64,000 nt of DNA from Apteryx mantelli (GCF_036417845.1 NC_090020.1:48778425-48842424); one strand, 5' to 3'; shown: positions 53,491-64,000, numbered from the stretch's first letter. Notes: generated from the sequence alone by a model not told the origin. Numbers and translations: made by a program.

Positions 53491-56400
53491 GAATCTGCCC
53501 ACCCGTGGCTGATGGTGACACGTCTCCCTCCATGCTCTCTTGTTGCATTTAATGATTTACTGATGGCTGAAAATGCTTTTGATCCTGTTTCATCTTATTT
53601 CTCTTCTATCACCCTGGTTTGGTTGTGGAAGAGATTTAATTTGCTAGTCAATTCTGCCCCTCTGGAAGACCAAAATAATAATAATGCAGGGTTCTTTTTC
53701 AGTCTTAATGCTGAACGCAGCGCTCTCTTTCTGCAAGGTTTCTTTAACATCACCTACTCAAATTTGTAATAACTTAGTGGAAGATGTTAAAACATGAATG
53801 TAATTTAGTGAAAGTCTATCATTTTGGCTTATTTCTGTTTTCTCAGAGCTTTAGTTTTCCTATCAGGGTCATCTTCATTAAAATAGATAAGACCATGGTA
53901 TTTGAGTTACCTGCCCCAAAACATAAATCCTTTTCTTCCACTACATTAAAAAATCCAAACAAAGTTCTAGCAAAAAGCTAAAGTACAAATGAAACTTTGC
54001 TAAAAACTGTTAGATACAATCCCAGAGTCAAACATTCAAAAACTGAAATGTATTATTAAGGTTGCTGAGGAAACTGAACGATTCCTATTTTGGTGATTTT
54101 ATATATTAACTAAAATGTAACTTAGATTACTGTGTTCTGGATCTCCAAAATGATCATCTTCTTCATAACTTCTCCTTAAAAATAAACTGCTGGCTAAGAG
54201 CAGCATTTCCTTTTCAGTCAAATCATTTAATCATTAAATAATCTTTGCAACAAATTTCTGTTGTGGCTTAATTAAGCATTTTGGTAAGTGCATATGAAGC
54301 ATTTTTTTTTTTTCTGACAGCTATTTTAAATACCCTGTAAATTAAATCTACTTCATCAACATGATGTTCAAAGGGCTGTTGGAGCCGGAAACTTCATTAA
54401 TTTTCAGCTAAAATATTTTAAACTCCAGTGTTTAAAAAAAGTTTGTTTTCATTTTTTTTCTTTTTTTTTTTTTGTAATTACAGCATTTAATTTTTACAGG
54501 AGCTTTTTAAAGTTGATATCAGTATTTTGTTGTTTTTCTAGGTTAAGAGAAATATAAAAGGCCAACATCACCAAAAAGTTTCGTTTGTAGATCCTTGTAT
54601 AACAGTACACAACAACTTATTAAAGCTTAATTGGTTAACAGATTATTATTTTGATAGAGATACTCCAGTGATTTTAACAACCTCATAATTTTAACATACA
54701 ACTTTTCCATTCTGTAATATACATATTAAGACTTGCCAGCTTTTATATTTCACACATGTAATTGCCATGACTAAGCACACTAATAAGACAAACTGTACAA
54801 CAACCATTACTAGTAACGTTCTTTCTGGCTGGGAGGATAATAGTGAATGAAGTCAGACTTAAGCAACTTATACAGAAGATTTATATATATTTAGAAGTTG
54901 GGAAAATTCTTCAAAAACCCCAGACAAGTTAAGTGGCATCAATAAAAATGTGGTCAGAGTTGTGTAATTTCCACTTTATTACAATTGGTGGTAAAAATTA
55001 CTCAAAAAAGCTAACAGAGTTCAGTGAGGCATTTGATCTGTGAATGCAGTTTTAGTTGGAATCAGAAGTAATTTATTTTAAGAAACTTACTAACATTATA
55101 GCAATAAATTCCAGCTTTGTAATTTTATCTGAATTTATTTTCCTTTAATAACCAGCTATCTAAACAGAAATATTTTGCTGATTCTCACTATTGTTCTTGT
55201 ACTCTATGGCTATATCTTACGGAACTGCTACAGAAACTATCGTATAATCTTGATACCTTGAATTGTACAGGATGTCCTGTTGTTTTGATCTGTTTCCCAA
55301 AACACAGTTGACTTTCTAAAACTGGAAACCTCATTTGCTGAGAAAAAGATTTGAGATTCTTGAGAAAATTCAGTCTTCTCTGCTGCCAACTTTTAAGATA
55401 TAAGACTTCAAGTGTTGCAATGGGACTGCCCAAATCCAAGAATAATATGACTTGGTTACCTATTTTTGCAGTTTAACTATGCAAACTTTACAGCTTTTGT
55501 TATTGATTGGAACAATTTTTTCAGTTTTCTGTAAGATACTAGAAAGTATCTTTCTATACATGTTTCTTTTAGGGATTTTTTTTTAAAGCTAAAATGAAGA
55601 GAGACTTGATAGAATTATTTTCTGGAGGCATATACATAGCAATGTTCTCTGTTAGTAAAGAGGCAACATTTATGGTAATTAAAACTGTAACACAAGAGAA
55701 TTGTACCATAACATCTAGAAAAGACATGTTTTTCTGCTGCTGAAATATTTTCTGTAATAAAGATCTGAGGATGATGCCAGTGAAGCTCATTGAACACTGA
55801 GATAGTGTTCATTTTCACCTGAAATATCAACATTATTGATGGATTAAATTAATTGTTAAAAAAGCAATGCTACTCAAAAGCAGTTGCTACCAAGCTAAGA
55901 CTACTATTTTAAGAGAGAAAGTTTGTGGATTTACCTGTTCCTGCTCTGTATATGCAGAACTGAGAGTGACTTTACATCATAAATCATCTAAATCATTACT
56001 AACTGCCTGCCACTAGAGGTCATGAGGCTGATCAAATTTCATTTGTTCTTGTTCAAACTAGGAACTAGGCAGAAACAAAACAGAAGAGACTGCACAGTTC
56101 TGGGAAACACTGAAACTAGTGCTTCTGAAAAGAAATTAAATAATTCTTCTCTGTTTAGCTACTCATTACATTCCAAGACCAGAAAACAGTTGGTGGAACT
56201 CATTATGTGAAAAATCAATAACTATGGTAAGGGATTTTGTCACATTTGCACTGAATATATTTATAGGTCATAGAGAACATGAAGAAGCTCACAGAAAACA
56301 AGCAAGGTCTGGTTGAAAGTAAAAGATTACAACCTGGAGATAAACGGTAGATGCCCTGAGTTTTCACATTGAGGCACATTCATAAGGAAGTCTAACAAAT

Positions 56401-58429
56401 TTTGTTAGTGCTCTCACTAAATATGGTGTGAGAATAAAGATAGGAATTCATTTTTAGGATACCAGTATAACCTATTTTATGACCACTAACTACGTAAACA
56501 TACCTGTAAAGGTTGATGTGTATACTTAAATGTACATTGTTACAGGATATGTTGTTGTTCTTCACAGAGATGAAAAGGGCAGAGAAGCAAGAATAGAGGA
56601 TCCACTGATAAGGTCTTAAGAATAACCATTTGGGAAAAGTTCCCCTTTGCCATATATTCTAAACAGGGAAAAGTTTAATGATGATGCTTTGGGCCAACAC
56701 TGAAATCAGAATTAGATGTAGGACAGATTAAGGCCTACGTTACCTTAATGAATACAGCTATAAGATTCCAAACAATCTGCCAGCTCTGCCAGGTTAATGC
56801 TGTGTTGGCAGCAGCACATGACTCTGCTGAGATATGCAATGTAATTTAGAGATACCTTGAGCTTGTTCAGATCCCACAGCAGAAGAGTACACAGCTGTAC
56901 ATTTTTGTTCACTTTCAAAAGAATAAATGCATTCAAGAAGAAACAAAAAAGGATTATTTTTGCATAAATAGAAAACTGTACTCAAACAATCAAAATGCTG
57001 ATTTGACATTGTTTCCATAACAAACACATAATCAGGGACTTAAATGGAATTAAGACTTTACTAAAAATATGAAACAATGGAGACAGTCAAGAAAAAGGAT
57101 AACCGCTGTATTAAATTCTTGGTACTGCAAGCCAAGTAGTCAGGCTAATTTCTACTCTATTATGACTCTCTGCCTACTAACATACCCCAATCTACATGCC
57201 CCTTCAAAACAGGGGAAATATATTTGGAAGAGGTGGTAACTGATTTTTAAATACTGTAAAATAGAAAAAAAAAGTCATGACCTGATTCTTGTATCAGAAG
57301 TATTAGAGTGATCCCAAGTTTCTCTTCACTGAGCGGGGACAGGAGGAAAAGCAGAAGCAAAGGAAAATTTTTCATTAAAAAAGGAAGCACTGTTTTTGAC
57401 AATTTTCTTTGGGTGAATTCCAGCCTAGACTAAATACTGAAAATGATGTGGACAGAGCTACCATAGCAGAGATAAGATTATCCAGAGGGGAGAAGAAAAT
57501 TATTCAGAATGCCAAAGTACCAGAGATAAAGTTGTGGAAGAATTTGACATCTCAAACACTCAGCAAACACTGAAAAGCTGTTTGGAAAATATCTTGTAAA
57601 AATCCAGTGTAATCTAGTCCATATCTTATTTTATAGCTGGTAGATGCAGTGGGACTATTGAATTGACAAAATACAGTGCCATGTTCCTGGCAGGTAATCT
57701 TTATACAAGGTGAGAGTGGGTCTGTGCACCACTTGGCTTTTAAGGGAGAGGGGAATGTTACAGTGTATACTCACTCAGCCTGGCAGGTTTTTTGACAGGT
57801 AAGTTTTCCCCTCCTCTCCTTAGCCCCTGAATTCTTCATAATAAAGGCTAACACAATATAGCTTTTTTTTTTTTTTAATTTCTCTACCTGTCCTTATTCT
57901 TAATTGCACCCTTATTACTGACAGTTAACATTATCTACCAACCATTGACATGCTTTCTGATTTTGAGATGCTCAAAAATAATTCTCTGTTTAGTTTGCAT
58001 TTTTTTTGAAAGTGAATAAATCTTTTAAATATGCATCTTTTGCCTTATCTGATGTAACACATAACCATTTTCCCAGTTCTGGGAATGCCAGCTCTCACAC
58101 TTTTTAAAATGCACTCTTATTTTCTTAAACAATTCCACAAATCATATCTAGCGATACTATGGTGTGTTTATGTTTGATCAATCATTCTAACAGGAGAATT
58201 CCCAGGACTTTCTGAGACTGCAGTAATCATAAAGTATCAAATACAAGACCTTGAGGTAAGAAGGGAGATTTTACAGATTATAATCCTTCCATAAATTTAG
58301 CAAATTCCTTCTTTAAAATACTTGTTTGCAGCTCTGCAAGGTACTCCAGTATCACTTTTACAGTATTCTTCCAAGTTAACCATCAGTTTTCTCCTAGCAT
58401 GTTAGTACTTTTCCATTCGCATCTCACAG
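53491..58429. other. Intergenic AT-rich sequence, nothing recognised
   Basis: Long T- and A-rich tracts, no frame above 85 residues, no transposon recognised. Confidence 0.5.
54303..54315. repeat. Poly-T tract
   Basis: Homopolymer T run; a second T-rich run lies at about 54450-54474. Confidence 0.7.
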
Positions 58430-58900
58430 AAACTTTGGATCAGAAAAGACCTCCTAGAGAAATAATTCTAGTCTCGTTATTTTATTCATAAATTGACCAA
58501 GCTCCATCTAAAGAGTTCTAGAATTCACTAGATGCATTAGAAAGTTGTTCCAGAACTTCACTCCTTTGAACATTAAAAACCTTCTGACTTCTAGGAAAAA
58601 ATTAAATATGATCAGTTTGCTCATTTGTGCTAAAATTTTCTGTTGCCTCGGTTCTCCTTTTCCTTACGGTAGTTCATAATTTCATGGAAAGCAACTGTAT
58701 TCCTTTCAGCCTTCACTTTGCTAGACTAAGCAAGCCTGTTTCTTTTAATTTCCTATTGGAAAATAAATTTTTCTAGTAATCTTTCTGCACCTTTTCTCAT
58801 TTAAACGTGATTTCTGGAAAGCTGAAGATCCAAGCAGTAGAGCGTATTGCAGATAACACCTTGTAGAGCAGCTTTGGTGAGTCTCCATTAGCTAGAATGG
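58430..58900 (-). mobile_element. Ancient degraded CR1/L3-like LINE 3' fragment
   Basis: Read on the + strand this is a weathered antisense CR1 3' region. The path is: CACAGAAACTTTGG.CAGAAAAG near 58427, a TTGTTCCAGAACTTCACTCC stretch near 58544, CATTAAAAACCTTCTGACTT, and GCGTATTGCAGATAACACCT near 58843. These correspond to conserved antisense CR1 phrases (TGTTCCAGTGCTTCACCACC, CAGTATTCCAGATGTGGCCT). It is far more diverged than the nearby copy at 59.4 kb. Family assignment is by eye. Confidence 0.5.
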
Positions 58901-59411
58901 CAATATACACACTGTAGCAGCACATTTGCCTTTTCCAGTAGTAACCCCCTCTAGTGCAACAGATTATGCACCTTGCAGTCTATTACCATGCCAACATTTT
59001 ATTTCCATACTCTAGATACCTCCCTAGAAAGCAGTTGTGCATTGCCATTTTCAGGTGGGTTGTATATCCAGTCTTGAATGTCAGGAATTTAAACTTCTTT
59101 AATAGTTTTAAATAATGCCTCATATTAAAGCAGTTTATTTAAATTGGTTAGATCTACTGAATTTCTCTATAATCACTTGTTGAGGAACAACAGGATCACT
59201 CAGACAATATAACTTGTGCAAATATCCATCTTTTTTTATTTCCTTTTCTGTATCTCCCTATCCCTCTGTCTTTCTCTGGAAATCTGTTTTAAAGCCCTCC
59301 ACTCTACTAGCACGGTCTAAATCCTTCTGCAGAGTTTATTCCTATTTAGTTCTCCAGATCATTCAGACTAGGCCTAGTCCAGACACCACAATATTACCCC
59401 TCCCCAAATTT

Positions 59412-60454
59412 CACAGAATCACACAGAATCACAGAATCGCTGAGGCTGGAAGGGACCTCTGGAGATCATCTAGTCCAACCCCCCTGCTCAAGCAGGGTCA
59501 CCTAGAGCGCATTGCACAGGATTGCATCCAGGCGCGTTTTGAATATCTCCAGAGAAGGAGACTCCACAACCTCTCTGGGCAACCTGTTCCAGGGCTCTGT
59601 CACCCTCACAGTGAAAAAAGTATTTCCTCATGTTCAGATGGAAGCATCTGTGTTTCAGTTTGTGCCCGTTGCCTCGTGTCCTGTCGCTGGGCACCACTGA
59701 AAAGAGTCTAGTCCCATCCTCTTGACACCCTCCCTTCAGATACTTGTACACATTGATAAGATCTCCTCTCAGCCTTCTCTTCTCCAGGCTAAACAGGCCC
59801 AGCTCTCTCAGCCTTTCCTCATAAGAGAGATGCTCCAGTCCCCTAATCATCTTAGTAGCCCTTTGCTGGACTTGCTCCAGTAGTGCCACATCCCTCTTGT
59901 ACTGGGGAGCCCAGAACTGGACGCAGTACTCCAGATGTGGCCTCAGCAGGGCTGAGTAGAGGGGGAGAATCACCTCCCTTGACCTGCTGGCAACATTCTT
60001 CCTGATGCACCCCAGGATACCATTGGCCGCCTTGGCCACATATTGCTGGCTCATGGTCAACTTGGTGTCCACCAGCACTCCCAGGTCCTTCTCCGCAGAG
60101 CTGCTTTCCAGCAGGTCAACCCCCAACCTGTACTGGTGCGTGGGGTTATTCCTCCCTAGGTGCAGGACCCTGCACTTGCCTTTGTTGAACTTCATGAGGT
60201 TCCTCTCTGCCCACCTCTCCAGCCTGTCCAGGTCCCTCTGAATGGCAGCACAGCCCTCTGGCGTATCAGCCACTCCTCCCAGTTTTGTATCGTCAGCAAA
60301 CTTGCTGAGGGAGCACTCTGTGCCTTCATCCAGGTCATTGATGAAGAAGTTGAACAAGACTGGACCCAGTACTGACCCCTGGGGGACACCGCTAGCTACA
60401 GGCCTCCAACTAGACTGCACTGCTGATCACAACCCTCTGAGCTCTGCCATTCTT
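59412..60454 (-). mobile_element. CR1 LINE, 5'-truncated, near-intact reverse transcriptase 3' half
   Basis: Non-LTR retrotransposon on the minus strand, about 1.04 kb. The reading frame 60420->59488 (310 residues) has [18 protein letters not shown], then FADDTK at residues 41-46 (the catalytic YADD-box equivalent), the thumb region, and the normal CR1 ORF2 C-terminus ending CALGDPA. A short 3' UTR follows, ending in repeated GATTCTGTG units near 59412-59445, the CR1 3' signature. Upstream of 60420 the protein continues as [10 protein letters not shown] in another frame (about 60422-60451), so a small indel near 60415-60422 breaks ORF2. Homology stops near 60454: this is typical 5' truncation, with ORF1, the endonuclease and most of ORF2 missing, so the copy is dead. 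Confidence 0.93.
59488..60420 (-). pseudogene. CR1 ORF2 C-terminal fragment (reverse transcriptase)
   Basis: Open for 310 codons with no internal stop, from a GTG at 60420 that is not a natural start, to the natural ORF2 stop. It carries RT motifs B-E ([40 protein letters not shown]) and the C-terminal region rich in Arg/Leu ([19 protein letters not shown]). It lacks the N-terminal endonuclease and the first RT motifs because of truncation, so it cannot make an active enzyme. The absence of stop codons points to a fairly recent insertion. Confidence 0.88.
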
Positions 60455-60912
60455 ATAAACTTTGTTGACTTAGCTGAACACACTATTTTTTATAGCAAGC
60501 TCCACTCCTCTTTTTCCCTTCCCTTCTAGTACCTTGCTGCGATGATAAAATGAAAACCATCAGCTGGGAAGGGGACAACCAGCTGAAGATTACAAGAAGC
60601 CCAACTTTCTTAAACTGACCAGTCCCATTTTATAACACTCTTAACTTTGACCTGACAGATCGAATGAGGATTTTATTATTCATTATTTTTATAACTATTT
60701 GGTAATTTAGTGGGTTTTTTTTCTTACTACTTTAGCATGTACTCACTCCAGTGAAGATCAGAATATTATCTCAAATGATGTTCTACTTAATTTTTTTCTT
60801 TCCTCTAATTAATATACAATAAAAATTAAAAAAGCCCAACCAGGCAAAAGGAGATCTTACTAACATGTTATTGCTGCAACAGATTAGTGTGCCAGCTGGT
60901 TCAGGCACATCC

Positions 60913-62269
60913 TCAGACCTCCGAAGAGGCTATCAGCATGGATAGATATTGACAGTCAGCTTGCTGCAAGAGGAGGAAAAAACGGTCCAGCCTATTTGCC
61001 TGAACTAACAGCAAGCTAATCCCAGGGTCTGGGGGGGTGAGCAGAGGAACATTTAGCTGCCCGGGCGCTGCCGGTTGGGGAAGGTGGGCACTGGTGGCGG
61101 GCGCGGGAGGCAGCAGGATGAGGTGGCCCGAACTGCCACGGAATCCCGCGGCCCCGACGTTCCACCCCACCCACCTTCCTCAAGCAGCCGCCGCGCAAGC
61201 AGAGTCTCGTTCGGCACCCCTTCATACGCACACATATATGTGTATTTCTCCTTTCGCAGAAGGCTTTTGGTCATCTCTTGGGGGTTGTGATTGGTTTTTT
61301 CTTCTGCTTTCTCGGCTGCAGTTTCTGTGCTGCGAGTGAATACTTGAAAATCTCTGCTCCACTCTGAAGAGCTGCGACACCAACGAAGAAATCACGGTTG
61401 GGAATTCAGAAGGATGCGCTGGCTTTCATCGTAAAACTTAACCAAAGTTGTTGCTGACATCTGCTGTTTCAGTTTGATTTCATTTGTGTCTAAAATGTTT
61501 TGGACTTTTGAAAAGGGAAGCACTCTCCTGGGCAAATTTGTACTGCCCTAAGATTAACACGAGTGGTGATGATTAATCGATCCCTGAACTACTTCCCTGT
61601 TGTTTTTGTGTAGACTGTAGAAAACAGAGTATATGAAAACAAACTTGGTACTTCCTTGTACACTTGACAAACTCTCAGGGTTGATGCCTGCAACAGAATA
61701 ACTTTTTCAATGACTGGAAGCTCCCGAGGGTGGAAACTTTCTGTGGTACGGCAGAGAAATAATATTTGCTAGGGATGACATTTGCAGATATCTGGGGTTT
61801 TTTTGGTTAGAGATGTGTTTCCACATCCAAGGGGCTCTTGTGCCAACTTACTTGCCTAATGTGGGAAAGTCCGCTATCTGGAATAACATCAATTTCACTT
61901 TTTCCAAGAGTTATAAAGAATATTTTGAAGTGTTTGCTTTCAGGGAAAATCCGTTCATGGGGACTTTTTTTCAGGCACTTGTTTTTCAGGCACTTTCCAA
62001 AGCAAGTTTTGTTAGACAAAATTGCTGTGCCTTTTTTGCGTCTGCTGCTGGGTGTCTGTCGGTCACGTCTCCCCAGTGACCTTCAGCCGCTGCAGCTCTC
62101 CATCAGCCATCACGCTGGGAGCACAGGCGGCTCCTCCGCAGCCTCCCCTGCCCAGAGCGCGTTGTTCCGCATCTCAAACCACCGACACGCTTCCCGAAGT
62201 CACAAACTGGAAGTTTAAAGAAGAACTTGATCCTGACCCGTGAACTGGAAACAAAACTGAACCCAAGCC
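60913..62269 (+). promoter_or_regulatory. SLCO4C1 distal upstream region with a small GC-rich shore
   Basis: About 1.3 kb between the CR1 neighbourhood and the CpG island. A short GC/CpG-rich patch at about 61020-61215 is followed by ordinary sequence and an inverted CCAAT word (GATTGG) near 61290. No coding frame here resembles a known protein. It may hold distal promoter elements or an alternative 5' exon, but nothing directly shows that. Confidence 0.3.
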
Positions 62270-62416
62270 CAGCCGCACTCCGGGCCGAGCTCTCCAGCGC
62301 TGTTCATGACCGTGGTTAACGTCGCGCTGCGACCGGCGTGATGGACCCCTTCCCTTGGCGAGCGTGTGGCGGCCCCGCGGCCCCGGCACGGCCCGGCCCG
62401 GCCCAGCCCCGCCGCT

Positions 62417-62488
62417 GGGGGCGGTCGCGGGCCGGCGGGCGGCAGGGGGCGGCCGCGGGGCACCGACCGCGCCAGCCCCGGGCGGGGC
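62417..62488 (+). promoter_or_regulatory. Cluster of GC boxes (Sp1-type)
   Basis: Three GC-box-like words lie 130-200 bases upstream of the SLCO4C1 start codon: GGGGGCGG at 62417-62424, GGGGGCGG at 62445-62452, and GGGCGGGGC at 62480-62488. In a CpG-island promoter these are plausible Sp/KLF sites. Binding is inferred. Confidence 0.5.
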
Positions 62489-62559
62489 CGCCGGCCTCGG
62501 CGGGGAGGAGGAGGGAGGTGCCGCCACCTGCCCCGTCAGGGCGGCCCGCCCGGCCGGGA

Positions 62560-62565
62560 TTTAAA
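62560..62565 (+). promoter_or_regulatory. TATA-like box (TTTAAA) of SLCO4C1
   Basis: TTTAAA lies inside a GC-rich stretch (GGGATTTAAAGCG), the only AT-rich hexamer in the island near the start. It is 55 bases upstream of the chosen ATG, so transcription would begin near 62590 and leave a 5' UTR of about 30 bases. The spacing is plausible but unproven; CpG-island promoters often have dispersed starts. Confidence 0.4.
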
Positions 62566-62619
62566 GCGCTGCGGCCCGCGCTGCTTCTGGCCGGTGCCGG
62601 ACAGCGGCCTCGTCGCGCC

Positions 62620-62860
62620 ATGAAGGGTGGCGGCATCGAGAACCCGGTGTTTGAGCCCCCCAGCCCCGACCTCGGCCGCCAGCGCGGGGCGAGCGGGGCA
62701 GGTGCCGCGGCCTCCCCTGCGCCGCCGCTGCCGCCTCCTCCGCCGCCGGGGCCCGAGGAGGGGCCCTGCGGGTGGGGCCGCTGCGCCCCTAAGGCTCTGC
62801 AGCTCTGCAACAACCCCGAGGGCTACCTGGCTGCCTACAGCCTCCTGGCCATCTTCCAAG
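62620..62860 (+). CDS. SLCO4C1: SLCO4C1 first coding exon (organic anion transporter, N-terminus, partial)
   Basis: Partial gene: exon 1 encodes 80 full residues plus one base of codon 81. The family (OATP/SLCO) are 12-TM plasma-membrane carriers for organic anions; mammalian SLCO4C1 acts in kidney proximal tubule on substrates such as thyroid hormone and cardiac glycosides. Seen here: an N-terminus MKGGGIENPVFEPPSPD, matching the SLCO4C1 pattern MK..GIEN.xF.PSSPD; a proline run at residues 35-45; a GWGRCAPKALQLCNNPEGYL block (51-70) aligning with the family's GW...P..LQ.CNTP.GF; and the start of TM1 (YLAAYSLLAIFQ). The exon ends CCAAG|GTAAC, splitting a Gly codon, which restores the conserved FQG. 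The start was chosen by homology and by a usable context (GCGCCATGA). From memory, the tail before the GW block is about 40 residues shorter than in human. Identity is strong for SLCO and good for 4C1. The remaining exons lie beyond the window. Confidence 0.9.
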
Positions 62861-64000
62861 GTAACCCCTCCTCGCCCCGAGCGGTGCCCCCCGGCCGGGC
62901 GGGGGCTGCCGCAGGGGACGGCTCTCCCCTCGCGGGGCAGGGGCGCCGGGCCGGGCAAGGCCGCGGAGGAGAGGAGCAGGGCTGAGCAGCAGCGGGTCGG
63001 GTGGGCCGGGAGCCTGCGAGCCGGCAGGTGCTGTCGCTGCGAAGTGCGGTTAGCGACTGCACCAGGGGAGGCAAAAACTCTGGCGCCCTAGATAAGGAAG
63101 TTCACACAGCGTTAGTCTCTGCACAGTCCTCCTTTGTTCTTTTCTCTTTTCTTTCCCTTCCTACCTTTTTGAACTCTGATATGTCCATGATTCTATCAGC
63201 ACTATGCGTTTCATACCCTTGTCTATGCTGCTTCCCTTGATAATGTCCCATGTATGTTTCATAGGTTGAAACATATGAGCCAGAGAATAAAGCATGTATG
63301 ATATAAACTCATAGACAAAACTATAGAGAACCTAGCATGTACCCTGTTATCTGCATTCCAAGTAAAAAGGTACCTTGGCACAGTTGGGTGAGACTTGAGG
63401 TAATTAAGTTGGCTTTTAGAAATTTCTGGGTTTGTTGATTTTGTTCTATGGATCCCAGTGCAACCATCCTTCTAATATTTAACTGCAAAATTGTCTGCTG
63501 AGTTCAGACTAAGCAGTAAGTTGAAGCAGTAATTGGGGGGGGGGGGAATGTAAGCTTAGTTTGCTCTTAATTTTTGTTGTTCAGCTTCAGATATTCTTAT
63601 TCCTGTTTTTGTCTCCTGTAACTAGATACCTTAGGGCCTTGGCTAGCCATAGGTTTAGAAAATAATAATAGTGGGAGGAGGAAGGGGTTGCATTAGTGTA
63701 TTAAGTGTATGAACTTGAGGTGTCTAAAGGTTACTTAGATTCTCATCCTTCAAACAGAGAGCTAGTTGATTAATGTTCAGAGCCCTTCAACTTTATTGGA
63801 TTAGCTAGAAAAGAAAGCTGTGTTTCCTGAAGAATGGTGAGGCTTTGAAGCTCATCCTTGTTCCGCATAAAGAAGGAATGAGACTGCTGTGGAGAGGGAG
63901 AAAATACAGAAAAAGATTCTGTGCTAAAATAACAAGTAGCCTATGTCTAAGACACAGGAGATGGGTGGCTGAATTTCTGCCTGCCACCAAATTGAGGTAA
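62861..64000 (+). other. SLCO4C1: SLCO4C1 intron 1, 5' part
   Basis: The intron starts with the canonical donor GTAAC at 62861. The exon reading frame happens to stay open for about 41 codons into the intron, so a frame search alone overextends the protein. The first ~220 bases belong to the CpG island; after that the sequence becomes AT-rich and non-coding, with a 12-base G run at 63535-63546. No second exon is recognisable before the window ends. Confidence 0.8.
63535..63546 (+). repeat. Poly-G tract in SLCO4C1 intron 1
   Basis: Twelve consecutive G on the coding strand, about 670 bases after the donor. Confidence 0.9.

Larger units (their letters stand above)
62270..63080. promoter_or_regulatory. 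CpG island spanning SLCO4C1 promoter and exon 1
   Basis: GC content and CpG frequency rise abruptly from the AT-rich background, with dense CGG/CCG/GGGCGG words from about 62270 to 63080. The island covers the proximal promoter, 5' UTR, exon 1 and the first part of intron 1, as expected for a vertebrate CpG-island promoter. Boundaries are by eye. Confidence 0.85.

Noticed and set aside
59214..59711. 165-residue + strand open frame
   Set aside because: Its second half is the antisense of the CR1 3' end; the first half is anonymous AT-rich DNA.
62316..62813. 165-residue antisense frame over the SLCO4C1 exon
   Set aside because: Shadow of the real exon in a CpG island; Gly/Ala/Arg/Pro-rich with no recognisable features.
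1..64000. CRISPR array, operon or other prokaryotic-type system
   Set aside because: No spaced direct repeats, no closely packed genes, and clear vertebrate features (CpG-island exon with splice donor, CR1 and MIR repeats).

Overview
This is a window of vertebrate nuclear DNA, most likely from a bird. The evidence is AT-rich, repeat-poor intergenic sequence, CR1-type LINEs as the main recognisable transposons, weathered MIR/tRNA-SINE relics, no L1/Alu-type repeats, and one sharp CpG island carrying a recognisable vertebrate exon. Crocodilians and turtles also carry CR1, so 'bird' is an inference. There is no prokaryotic operon structure, no CRISPR array and no multi-gene system. Most open reading frames here are chance frames.

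The only protein-coding gene I can support is at the right end. It is the first coding exon of an organic anion transporter (OATP/SLCO family), best matched to SLCO4C1, on the + strand. It lies in a GC-rich CpG island (about 62270-63080), with a TTTAAA box and Sp1-type GC boxes just upstream. The exon (62620-62860) encodes 80 complete residues and ends at a GTAAC splice donor. Intron 1 runs off the window, so this is only the promoter and the cytosolic N-terminus of a 12-TM transporter. From established vertebrate synteny (SLCO4C1 next to PAM and ST8SIA4; chromosome Z in chicken) the other ~62 kb is probably the intergenic space upstream of SLCO4C1. That placement is inference.

Layout: 1-8 kb, intergenic, with a MIR relic, a (GA)n tract and a short unexplained ORF with a donor-like end. 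8.3-8.5 kb, fossil of a CR1-like reverse transcriptase. 12.9, 14.4 and 17.4 kb, MIR/tRNA-SINE relics. 21.5 and 22.8 kb, old palindromic and CR1-like amniote repeats. 26.0-26.6 kb, an isolated GC/CpG-rich island whose first part has a diverged partner at 44.8-45.2 kb. 26.6-37.9 kb, a long stretch almost free of recognisable repeats. 37.9-38.5 kb, ancient CR1 with a CTTT microsatellite. 46.7-47.6 kb, unexplained open frames. 51.0-52.1 kb, GC-richer LTR-like repeat sequence with an 18-bp direct repeat. 58.4-58.9 kb, an ancient CR1 fragment. 59.41-60.45 kb, a young-looking 5'-truncated CR1 on the - strand with an almost intact reverse transcriptase frame. 61.0-64.0 kb, SLCO4C1 upstream region, promoter, exon 1 and the start of intron 1.

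I found no convincing new biological system. The best second looks are the in-frame upstream ATG of SLCO4C1, the two related GC-rich elements, the doubly open 46.7-47.0 kb segment, and the near-intact CR1 copy.
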